NCBI GenBank assembly: GCA_029560455.1
Contig: JAKQKW010000040.1
Location: 1 to 5,765, forward strand
Direction: 5' to 3'
From: Candidatus Rifleibacteriota bacterium
Lineage (GTDB): Bacteria; Riflebacteria; Ozemobacteria; Ozemobacterales; Ozemobacteraceae
Length of the DNA stretch: 5,765 nt
The position numbers and the translations under genes were made by a program. Positions 1 to 5,765 of this stretch are shown here, piece after piece. Position 1 is the first letter of the stretch. Each line of letters begins with the position of its first letter. The notes under the pieces were generated by a model, which was given only the letters and a program-made list of their open reading frames with translations, did not search any database and was not told where the DNA came from.

Positions 1-1087
1 ACCAGAGATCTTCACGAAACTTGCCGGCATGAACCATCTCAAGCAGATTACGATGGGTCGCGGCAATAACCCGCACATCAACCTTAAGCGTATGTTGCCC
101 GCCGACCCGCTCATATTCCTTTTCCTGAAGCACCCTGAGTAGCTTTACCTGTGCTTCCAGACTCAATTCGCCAATTTCATCAAGAAAAATTGTGCCATTG
201 TTGGCACGTTCGAAACGCCCCTTCTTAACTGAAACAGCACCAGTAAAAGCACCCCTCTCATGACCAAAAAGCTCGCTGTCAAGCAACGACTCCGGCATGG
301 CACCGCACTGCACTTTAACAAAGGGGCCATCGCGACGCGGACTGGTTTGATGTATGTTTTTGGCAATTACTTCTTTTCCGGTACCGGTTTCCCCAAGCAG
401 CAAAACAGGACTAGAAGTCCGGGCGACAGTTCTGGCCATTTCCATCACCCGGCGCAGGCCAAAATCTGCTCCGACAACCAGATCTCCACCAGCTCTCTCC
501 AGGTCGGTCTTCATGATCTGATTTTCGTCAATCAGACCTTCTTTGAGCTGCAACAGCTCAAGATATCTGATTGCATTGCTCATGGCAATGGAAAACGGTT
601 CCCTTACCGAGAGCAGCAAATCAACATGGTGCTGCTGATAGACATCCCTGCCCTTTTTGGCAACAAGCAGTGAACAGCTGCGATAGCTGCCTGAGCCTAT
701 TTCCATTTTTACCATCGAGTAACGTTCGATATTGGCAAAGATCTTAAGCAACGGCAGTGGAAACTTGCCAAAGTTATCAATGGTAATCGGCCTTTGCTGA
801 CTCTTCTCAAAAGTCTCCAGTTCGCTGACTTCTTTGCTGTTAAGCCACATTATAGGCTCTTTGATGTTGTCTGGCTCGTTGATAAGGCGTTGTCCATACC
901 TGGCCACCGAATAAATCTTGACTCCACCGTCGTCAACGTCGGCAGCGAGATACATGCCCATCATATCCATTGGAATATAATCGCGCATATAGTTAAAAGC
1001 AGCTTTAATAGCCTCGCCAACTTCGAGACTGCTATGAATTCTCAAGGCTACTTCACGAAAAAATTCTTCGGCACTAGCATTTTTCAA
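1..1087 (-). CDS. Sigma-54-dependent transcriptional activator (GAF + AAA+ enhancer-binding protein), 3' end outside window
   Basis: This is the N-terminal 362 residues of a bacterial enhancer-binding protein; the reading frame is open to the window edge. Residues about 8-165 resemble a GAF-type sensor domain ([19 protein letters not shown] near the start), followed by a helical linker at about 170-200. The AAA+ domain starts near 203. It has Walker A GETGTGKE at 232-239, the sigma-54-contacting GAFTGA loop at 279-284, Walker B TIFLDE at 299-304, sensor I region VIAATHRNL at 340-348, and the start of the arginine-finger segment GKFREDLW at 355-362. The rest of the AAA+ domain and the expected C-terminal helix-turn-helix are cut off. 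The proposed start is TTG: an in-frame TAG lies at 1096-1094, two codons upstream, and the first in-frame ATG (about residue 31) would delete conserved GAF sequence. In this family, ATP hydrolysis remodels the sigma-54 polymerase closed complex. It is divergent to an RND operon that has a sigma-54 promoter, so that operon is the likely target. The ligand is unknown. Confidence 0.95.
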   Translation of the reverse strand, partial: MKNASAEEFFREVALRIHSSLEVGEAIKAAFNYMRDYIPMDMMGMYLAADVDDGGVKIYSVARYGQRLINEPDNIKEPIMWLNSKEVSELETFEKSQQRPITIDNFGKFPLPLLKIFANIERYSMVKMEIGSGSYRSCSLLVAKKGRDVYQQHHVDLLLSVREPFSIAMSNAIRYLELLQLKEGLIDENQIMKTDLERAGGDLVVGADFGLRRVMEMARTVARTSSPVLLLGETGTGKEVIAKNIHQTSPRRDGPFVKVQCGAMPESLLDSELFGHERGAFTGAVSVKKGRFERANNGTIFLDEIGELSLEAQVKLLRVLQEKEYERVGGQHTLKVDVRVIAATHRNLLEMVHAGKFREDLW

Positions 1088-1097
1088 AACAATCTAA

Positions 1098-1104
1098 CCT
1101 CATC
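1098..1104 (-). promoter_or_regulatory. Ribosome binding site supporting a TTG start of the activator
   Basis: On the minus strand this reads GATGAGG, a good Shine-Dalgarno match. It ends 10 bases before the TTG at 1087-1085. The spacing is slightly long but workable. No in-frame ATG or GTG exists between the upstream stop and this TTG, so this site favours TTG. An ATT codon two positions earlier is a much less likely start. Confidence 0.5.
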
Positions 1105-1119
1105 TGTAAACTCGCCAAA

Positions 1120-1176
1120 CTATCATATTAAACACATTCTATCACATTAAACAGCCAAAAACTATCAAATAAAACA
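1120..1176. repeat. Three 15-bp direct repeats, probable activator-binding sites (UAS)
   Basis: Copies are CTATCATATTAAACA (1120-1134), CTATCACATTAAACA (1139-1153) and CTATCAAATAAAACA (1162-1176). Thirteen of 15 positions are identical in all three; only positions 7 and 10 vary. Start-to-start distances are 19 and 23 bases, roughly two helical turns, so the sites lie on similar but not identical faces of the DNA. They are centred about 116 bases upstream of the predicted sigma-54 transcription start and end 33 bases upstream of the activator's start codon. This is the usual position of an upstream activating sequence. Binding by the neighbouring activator is inferred, because its DNA-binding domain is outside the window. 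The units are direct repeats and not obviously palindromic, unlike many enhancer-binding-protein sites. Confidence 0.75.
1136..1144 (-). promoter_or_regulatory. Possible extended -10 element for the activator gene
   Basis: On the minus strand this reads TGATAGAAT, matching the extended -10 form TGnTATAAT except at one base. It would start transcription near 1129, giving a leader of about 42 bases before the TTG start. No convincing -35 box lies 16-18 bases upstream; TTGATA is present but 21 bases away. The element overlaps the second direct repeat, which would allow the activator to repress its own synthesis. This is a weak call based on one short motif in AT-rich DNA. Confidence 0.25.
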
Positions 1177-1192
1177 GAAGCAATCCGAGTTC

Positions 1193-1216
1193 GCGCTAAA
1201 TGTTGATCTTTAGTGC
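1193..1216. promoter_or_regulatory. Imperfect palindrome between the repeats and the sigma-54 promoter
   Basis: Arms GCGCTAAA (1193-1200) and TTTAGTGC (1209-1216) pair at 7 of 8 positions around an 8-base centre. It sits about 48-71 bases upstream of the predicted transcription start, between the upstream repeats and the promoter. It could be an operator for another regulator. Its core at 1196-1208 also partly matches the reverse of the IHF consensus (TTGAT preceded by an AT-rich spacer), although two consensus positions differ. DNA bending by IHF at this location is common at sigma-54 promoters. Neither role is established. Confidence 0.35.
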
Positions 1217-1236
1217 ATTTCAACGGCTCCCAACGC

Positions 1237-1253
1237 CTGGCACGGTTTATGCT
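1237..1253 (+). promoter_or_regulatory. Sigma-54 (-24/-12) promoter of the efflux operon
   Basis: The sequence CTGGCACGGTTTATGCT matches the sigma-54 consensus TGGCAC-N5-TTGCW at all but one of the specified positions (ATGCT instead of TTGCT). The invariant GG (1239-1240) and GC (1251-1252) are separated by exactly 10 bases, the spacing sigma-54 requires. Taking the C of the GC as -12, transcription would begin near 1264, about 152 bases before the adaptor start codon. A divergent sigma-54 activator gene and upstream direct repeats strengthen the call considerably. Confidence 0.85.
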
Positions 1254-1276
1254 TGTATCATGTTTGTATTGTTTTA

Positions 1277-1295
1277 CTGGAGATAGTTTCTCCAG
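1277..1295 (+). other. Hairpin at the beginning of the efflux operon leader
   Basis: CTGGAGA (1277-1283) and TCTCCAG (1289-1295) form a perfect 7-bp stem with the 5-base loop TAGTT. It begins about 13 bases after the predicted transcription start. No T-run follows on either strand, so it is not an intrinsic terminator. It could stabilise the 5' end of the mRNA or act as a protein-binding palindrome in DNA. The centre contains GATAGTTT, the reverse complement of AAACTATC, which occurs at the left edge of the first and third upstream repeats; this may be chance. Confidence 0.4.
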
Positions 1296-1415
1296 AGGCA
1301 AAACGCAATGAAAAGTTGAGATTGACCTGCCTGCAATCACCAATCAGTCCAGGGTTACATTGGTTATCTGCAACAAATTCAACTTCATTATAAATCGACT
1401 TAAGGATGGCAAAAG

Positions 1416-2630
1416 ATGCACACACAATCAGGAAAATCACTATGGATAGCTCTATTAGCTGTTATCTGTCTTCTCGGGCTGGTATCGTTCGCACAGATAC
1501 ATACCGCCAATGCCGGGCTTGAGCGAAGCAGAGAAGATGCACAGCACAATGCATCTTCGCAAAGCAAGGTTCCGGTTAAGTTATCGCCAGTAACCAAAAG
1601 GCAGTTTCTCAAAACCATAAATGTGTATGGCAAGGTCGAGTCGTATCAGAGCGCTTTTGTTGCACCAAAAATCTCAGGAGTGGTCGAAAAACTGTTTGTC
1701 GACGAAGGCAGTCGTGTCGAAAAAGGCAAAACCCGCCTATTCGAAATCGATAACCTCAAACTGCAACAGAAAGTAGATAATGCGCGCCAGAATATTTCCA
1801 TTGTTCTGGCTGTAGAAAAAGAGCGAAAAGCCCTGCTGCGCAAAGCACAGATCGATCTCGACAAAAAATCAAAAAGTTACGCACGTCACAAATCTTTGCT
1901 CGAAAAACAGGCCATAACGCAGGAAAGCTTTGACAACCACGAAGCCGAATACCTTTCAGCAGTCGCTGAAGTCGAACTCAAGAAAGCAATTCTCGAACTC
2001 GGACAGGCAGAGGCAAAACAGGCGGTTATCAACCTGCAGATGACCGAAAAAGATCTGGCCGACTCAATCGTGATTGCCCCCATAGATGGCTATATCAGCG
2101 AAAAACATATCGAAATTGGCGAAATGGGACAACCAGGCAAGCCAGCGTTCAAGATTGACAACACCGAAAAGTTGCTGATCAGCGCTTTTATTCCGGCTGA
2201 ATACAGCTCAAGCATCATTCAGGATAAAACCGAAGCTGAGCTGACTTTATACGGCGAAGTCCTTTCGCCAAAGCTGAAAGTAACCTATGTAAGTCCGGTC
2301 ATTGATACGAAAATGCACATTTTCGAAATCAAGTGTCTGGTTGAAGCAGGCACTCGCAACCTAAAACCCGGGCAATCATTACAAATGAAGCTTCTGATTA
2401 ACGAGCAGTCTGCTATAACCGTGCCGACCAGAGCGTTAGTCGATAACGGCGATGAATGCGCCATCTTCACCTGCGAAAACGGTATCGCCCACAAGTTAAC
2501 TGTAAAAAAAGGCGAAGAGTTTGAGGGCTTCACAGAAATAAAAGAACCAGAACTCCTCATTGGCAGCACAGTCATAACCGAGGGCCAATTCATGCTTAAG
2601 GACAACTTACCGGTAACCGTAATCGAATAG
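1416..2630 (+). CDS. RND efflux periplasmic adaptor (membrane fusion protein, HlyD/AcrA type)
   Basis: A 404-residue adaptor that in tripartite pumps links the inner-membrane permease to an outer-membrane channel. ATG follows a Shine-Dalgarno AAGGA at 1402-1406 with 9 bases between. The N-terminus has a short polar stretch, a hydrophobic segment at about 9-26, and a possible signal peptidase I site after Thr-Ala-Asn-Ala (30-33); it could instead remain a membrane anchor. No lipobox surrounds C18, so it does not look like a lipoprotein. The first half of the lipoyl (barrel-sandwich) domain lies at about 66-112 (VAPKISGVVEKLFVDEGSRV). An alpha-helical, charged coiled-coil hairpin spans about 113-215, and the second lipoyl half 217-248 (IVIAPIDGYISEKHIEIGE). 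The beta-barrel spans about 252-330 and ends with NLKPGQSLQMKL. The membrane-proximal domain begins at ITVPTRALV and runs to the C-terminus. Length is normal. The permease gene starts 9 bases downstream, so the two are an operon. Substrate is not predictable. Confidence 0.95.
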   Translation: MHTQSGKSLWIALLAVICLLGLVSFAQIHTANAGLERSREDAQHNASSQSKVPVKLSPVTKRQFLKTINVYGKVESYQSAFVAPKISGVVEKLFVDEGSRVEKGKTRLFEIDNLKLQQKVDNARQNISIVLAVEKERKALLRKAQIDLDKKSKSYARHKSLLEKQAITQESFDNHEAEYLSAVAEVELKKAILELGQAEAKQAVINLQMTEKDLADSIVIAPIDGYISEKHIEIGEMGQPGKPAFKIDNTEKLLISAFIPAEYSSSIIQDKTEAELTLYGEVLSPKLKVTYVSPVIDTKMHIFEIKCLVEAGTRNLKPGQSLQMKLLINEQSAITVPTRALVDNGDECAIFTCENGIAHKLTVKKGEEFEGFTEIKEPELLIGSTVITEGQFMLKDNLPVTVIE

Positions 2631-2639
2631 GAGCAGACA

Positions 2640-5600
2640 ATGTTTTTAGCCACAGCATCAGTTAAACGCCCCGTTGCCATGTCTGCCCTGCTGATAGGGC
2701 TCACCCTCCTGGGTATCTACTCGTTTTTCAAGATGGGCCTTGAGTTGATGCCCAAAGTCGATATTCCGTATATCACGGTGGTCACGGTATTTCCTGGCGC
2801 AAGTCCTGAGCAGATCGAGACCGATATCGCCAAAAGAATTGAAGACCGGATGATGACTCTCGAAGGGCTTAAACACATAAGCTCAACCTGTATGGAAAAC
2901 GCCTGCCAGACTCTTCTCGAATTCAATCTCGGCACCAATGTCGATGTCGCAGCCACAGACGTGCGGGAAAAACTGGATCTAGCCAGGGCTGAGATGCCGG
3001 AAGACATTGAAGATCCAAAGGTTTTGAAGTTCGATATCAACTCAAAACCCGTCGCCAACCTGGCACTTACCGGTCAAGCCACGATAGAAGAACTCTATGA
3101 CTATGCCGACAACTCTCTGAGAGATAAGCTGACGGTTGTTGACGGTGTTGCTGATGCAGAATTGATCGGTGGCGCAAAACGTGAAGTTCAAATTCTGATT
3201 GACCGCGAAAAGCTTGCCGCCAGAGGCCTGTCAACCCTGGATGTGGTCTATACAGTCAACTCAGCAATCAAGACAATTCCAGTTGGGCGCATTAAAGAGC
3301 TTGGCACTGAAATCAGCGTTGAATTCAGCGGCGATGTTTCGCGAATCGACAACCTCAAAGAGCTTGAAATCAGCAACAAAAGCGACGGAAGGATTATTTT
3401 CCTCAAAGACATAGCCGAAATAAAAATGGCGACGGCTGATCTCAGACAGATAGCCTTTTTTGAAAATGAGCCATGCATCGCGATCAAAATTGTTAAACGC
3501 AGCGATGCCAATGCTGTTGCCACCGTAGAGAATTTACAGAATTCCATCGCCAGAATTTCTGCGACTTTGCCGGCCGGCTGGAAACTGAACTGGGTCTCCG
3601 ACGATGCCAGATTTATTCAGGCAAATGCCAGCAGCGCCTGGGATAATATTTTTCAAGGGATTCTGCTGACCGCCCTTATTCTCTTTCTATTTCTTTACAA
3701 CTTTAAGATTCTGCTGATTGCTGGCATAACCATGCCTCTGAACATCATCATCGGCTTTTTTTTCATGCAGTATCTGAACTACACGCTTAACCTGTCAACC
3801 CTGATTTCGATTGGTCTTTCGGTTGGTATTCTCGTAACCAACTCGCTGGTCGTACTAGAAGCCATAATGAAAAGATTCGCCGAAACCGGCGATGCTAAAA
3901 AAGCGGCAATAGAGGGCACCAGCGCTTCAACAGTGCCCGTCCTAGCCAGCAGCGGCACCAACATTGTCGTGCTTTTCCCCATCGCCAATATGGGCAGCAT
4001 GGTTGGCATGTTTCTAAAGCCTCTTGCCACTACAATGTTGATTATGACAGCGGTCTCGCTGTTCCTTTCCTTTACCATCATCCCGCTGCTCAGTTCGATT
4101 CTGTTAAAAAAGGACACAAGCGAATCAGGACTGTTGAAGAAACTGGAAACAGGCTTCAACAAGGGCCTTAGCTGGGTGACCCAGCGGTATATGGATCTGA
4201 TAACCATGGCGCAAAACAGCATGGGCACCAGCGCACTCTTTATCATTGCATTTGTTCTGCTGATGGCGCAGGCGCTGTCGCTGGCTCCGCTTATTGGTGG
4301 CGGTTTCATGCCTACGGCAGACATGGGTAACATCACCATCAAACTTGAATTTCCGACCAGTTATAGCCTGGAACAAACGCGATTGCGCACTCTCGAGGCG
4401 GCAAGGCTAGCCAGAACCCTGCCCGATGTCAGCTCGGTTCTCAGTGGTATTGGCAAGGTAGATGGCAGTTTTGGGCGTTCTTCAGAGGGGGTTTATCTCG
4501 CAGAGGTCAAGCTCAGAATAGCCGACAAAGACCAACGAAGTATTTCTATTGATGAATTTCTTGCGAAAACGAAAGCAACTTTCAGTACTTTTACCGATGC
4601 AATTGTCACAATCAGCATTCCGAGCCCGGCAGGTGGCAGTGATGCCCCATTACAGGTTGAGTTCAGTGGCGAAAATCTCAATATCCTCGATCAGATTGCT
4701 ACCACTGTAAAGAGCGAAGCCGAGAACATTGTCGGTTTTACTTCAATGGATACTACAGTGCGCGCCGGCAAAAGGAAAATCAAAGTTATTCCCAAGCGCA
4801 ATGTTCTAAGCGAATCGCAGATGGCTGCGGTTAATCTGGGTACGGCGCTAAGGGGCAATGTTGAGGGGTTAAAGGCTGCAACCTTCAAAAAAGGTGATCG
4901 TAACTATGACATAGTGGTCAAGTTTGCCGAAAACGAAGGTTCAGAGCAGGTTAAAGAATTTAGTTTTGCCGGCAAAGATGGCAAGCAGATCGCTTTAACC
5001 AACTTTGGTCAGCTCGACCAGGTTATCGCACCAATTCAGATTATCCGCAAAGATAAGCAGCGTATTTCCAAATTCGAGTCTTACCTGTCAGCAAGTCTGC
5101 CGATGGGCAAAGCCATGAATTACATCAACGAATTTACCAGAAAGGCAATGCCGGTCGGCTACGAGTTTAATGCGAGGGGTCAGGTTGAAATGATGCATGA
5201 CGCGCAAATGAACCTTGCCGAGGCCGCCGTGATCGCCGTGGTACTTGTATTACTGACTCTTGCAGCGGTAATGGAATCATTCACGATGCCTGCCATTATT
5301 CTGCTGTCGATCCCTCCCATGCTGATCGGCATGCTCTGGGCTTTATACCTTACCGGTTATTCCATTTCGATTTTCGTTCTCATGGGTGGCGTCATGCTTA
5401 TCGGTATCGTCGTTAACAATGCGATTCTGATGCTTGAAGAATACAATAATCTGGCAGCCACCGGGGCAATGCCGAAAAAACAGGCTCTGGTCCAGGCGTG
5501 CGGCACCAGTCTGCGCCCCGTAATGATGATCACTCTGGCTGCGGTTCTTGGCATGCTGCCAATGGCTTTTGGCAGCGGCATCGGCTCAGAACTGCGCACC

Positions 5601-5714
5601 GACATCGGTATATCTTCAGCTGGCGGCATTCTGTCTTCAGCGATCATTTCGATGTTTCTGGTGCCCATTGTCTTCAGCTTCTTTCTGCGCGACAAAAAAG
5701 TCGACCAGACCTGA
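2640..5714 (+). CDS. RND efflux permease, HAE1/AcrB-like, with substituted proton-relay residues
   Basis: A 1024-residue inner-membrane transporter, normal length for the AcrB family. The start has AGGAG (2629-2633) overlapping the adaptor stop, 6 bases before ATG. Twelve membrane helices are readable, at about 12-31, 337-353, 357-377, 384-406, 430-455, 460-482, 533-552, 860-878, 884-904, 909-934, 957-977 and 990-1014. Large periplasmic porter/docking loops lie at about 35-335 and 555-858. Family signatures include VFPGASPEQIE (50-60), GGGFMPTADMG (553-563) and NNAIL (926-930). Heavy-metal-type methionine or charge features are not evident, so a drug/lipid/organic-substrate exporter is favoured. 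The odd point is the relay. Positions equivalent to AcrB D407, D408, K940, R971 and T978 are T400, N401, N926, S957 and I964. E346 and D924 correspond to Q339 and S910. Remaining acidic residues in the helices include E407 (AcrB E414) and E933/E934. Translation ends with tandem in-frame stops TGA-TAG. No frameshift is visible, so the gene looks functional rather than decayed. Confidence 0.96.
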   Translation: MFLATASVKRPVAMSALLIGLTLLGIYSFFKMGLELMPKVDIPYITVVTVFPGASPEQIETDIAKRIEDRMMTLEGLKHISSTCMENACQTLLEFNLGTNVDVAATDVREKLDLARAEMPEDIEDPKVLKFDINSKPVANLALTGQATIEELYDYADNSLRDKLTVVDGVADAELIGGAKREVQILIDREKLAARGLSTLDVVYTVNSAIKTIPVGRIKELGTEISVEFSGDVSRIDNLKELEISNKSDGRIIFLKDIAEIKMATADLRQIAFFENEPCIAIKIVKRSDANAVATVENLQNSIARISATLPAGWKLNWVSDDARFIQANASSAWDNIFQGILLTALILFLFLYNFKILLIAGITMPLNIIIGFFFMQYLNYTLNLSTLISIGLSVGILVTNSLVVLEAIMKRFAETGDAKKAAIEGTSASTVPVLASSGTNIVVLFPIANMGSMVGMFLKPLATTMLIMTAVSLFLSFTIIPLLSSILLKKDTSESGLLKKLETGFNKGLSWVTQRYMDLITMAQNSMGTSALFIIAFVLLMAQALSLAPLIGGGFMPTADMGNITIKLEFPTSYSLEQTRLRTLEAARLARTLPDVSSVLSGIGKVDGSFGRSSEGVYLAEVKLRIADKDQRSISIDEFLAKTKATFSTFTDAIVTISIPSPAGGSDAPLQVEFSGENLNILDQIATTVKSEAENIVGFTSMDTTVRAGKRKIKVIPKRNVLSESQMAAVNLGTALRGNVEGLKAATFKKGDRNYDIVVKFAENEGSEQVKEFSFAGKDGKQIALTNFGQLDQVIAPIQIIRKDKQRISKFESYLSASLPMGKAMNYINEFTRKAMPVGYEFNARGQVEMMHDAQMNLAEAAVIAVVLVLLTLAAVMESFTMPAIILLSIPPMLIGMLWALYLTGYSISIFVLMGGVMLIGIVVNNAILMLEEYNNLAATGAMPKKQALVQACGTSLRPVMMITLAAVLGMLPMAFGSGIGSELRTDIGISSAGGILSSAIISMFLVPIVFSFFLRDKKVDQT

Positions 5715-5765
5715 TAGCAACCCGCACAAGGCAATTTTACCAGAGTATTAATTCACCCCGCGGCA

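Larger units (their letters stand above)
1088..1415. other. Divergent intergenic regulatory region between activator and efflux operon
   Basis: These 328 bases lie between the two divergent starts and hold no credible coding sequence; short frames here lack ribosome sites and family resemblance. From left to right the region contains the activator's ribosome site, three 15-bp direct repeats, an imperfect palindrome, a rightward sigma-54 promoter, and an untranslated leader of about 150 bases with a hairpin. Order and spacing match a classical enhancer-dependent promoter, with upstream activator sites at about -144 to -88 from the predicted start of transcription. The stretch at 1300-1400 shows only weak inverted repeats (ACCAAT at 1339-1344 with ATTGGT at 1359-1364; GATTG at 1320-1324 with CAATC at 1334-1338), which I do not regard as significant. 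Confidence 0.8.

Noticed and set aside
260..673. 137-codon open frame on the plus strand
   Set aside because: It lies antisense to the AAA+ region of the activator, whose minus-strand frame carries Walker A, GAFTGA and Walker B motifs. The plus-strand translation shows no family features.
794..1150. 118-codon open frame on the plus strand running into the intergenic region
   Set aside because: It is antisense to the GAF domain of the activator, has no recognisable domain, and its end overlaps the regulatory repeats.
1088..1200. Standard sigma-70 -35/-10 pair for the activator gene
   Set aside because: Several TTGATA- and TATGAT-like hexamers exist on the minus strand but none pair at 16-18 bases; only the extended -10 candidate was kept, at low confidence.
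1339..1364. Inverted repeat ACCAAT / ATTGGT in the leader
   Set aside because: Only 6 bp with a 14-base loop in a composition where such matches are expected by chance.
1416..1520. Possible lipoprotein signal in the adaptor around C18
   Set aside because: The residues before the cysteine are A-V-I, with Ile at -1 where a lipobox needs Gly, Ala or Ser, and the cysteine sits inside the hydrophobic segment.
3779..4342. 187-codon open frame on the minus strand
   Set aside because: It is a shadow of the permease coding sequence; the plus frame is continuous and matches the RND family throughout.
2640..5714. Heavy-metal efflux (CusA/CzcA-type) permease
   Set aside because: Sequence signatures such as GGGFMPTADMG and the GIVVNNAIL segment fit the HAE1 group better, and no methionine pairs or metal-site pattern stand out. 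The adaptor also lacks a His/Met-rich extension.
5715..5765. Terminator after the permease
   Set aside because: I found no stem followed by a T-run in the 51 bases available; the short ATTTTA stretch has no hairpin before it.

Overview
The window comes from a Gram-negative bacterium. It encodes a tripartite-type RND exporter (periplasmic adaptor plus inner-membrane permease) and a sigma-54-dependent activator. Base composition is moderate, with no strong codon bias visible by eye. The GAF plus AAA+ activator resembles proteins common in Desulfobacterota and related anaerobes, but I cannot fix the lineage from sequence alone.

Layout. Positions 1-1087 (minus strand) hold the N-terminal 362 residues of a bacterial enhancer-binding protein. 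Its 3' end lies outside the window. Positions 1088-1415 are a 328-base divergent intergenic region with unusually clear regulatory architecture. It contains three near-identical 15-bp direct repeats (1120-1176), an imperfect palindrome (1193-1216), a near-consensus sigma-54 (-24/-12) promoter facing right (1237-1253), and a hairpin early in the predicted leader (1277-1295). Positions 1416-2630 (plus) encode the adaptor (membrane fusion protein, 404 aa). Positions 2640-5714 (plus) encode the RND permease (1024 aa), only 9 bases downstream, so the two are almost certainly co-transcribed. The last 51 bases hold no recognisable feature.

How it fits together (inference). The activator probably senses a signal through its GAF domain, binds the three upstream repeats, and drives sigma-54 polymerase at the promoter in front of the adaptor-permease operon. 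The repeats also lie just upstream of the activator's own start, so autoregulation is plausible. No outer-membrane factor is encoded here; the pump would need one from elsewhere.

The most unusual observation is in the permease. Aligned without gaps over the relevant helices to Escherichia coli AcrB (from memory), every classical proton-relay position is substituted: D407 to T400, D408 to N401, K940 to N926, R971 to S957 and T978 to I964. The nearby acidic positions E346 and D924 are also replaced, by Q339 and S910. The protein is otherwise full length and intact. This suggests a different energy-coupling route, or a specialised, poorly described RND subfamily.
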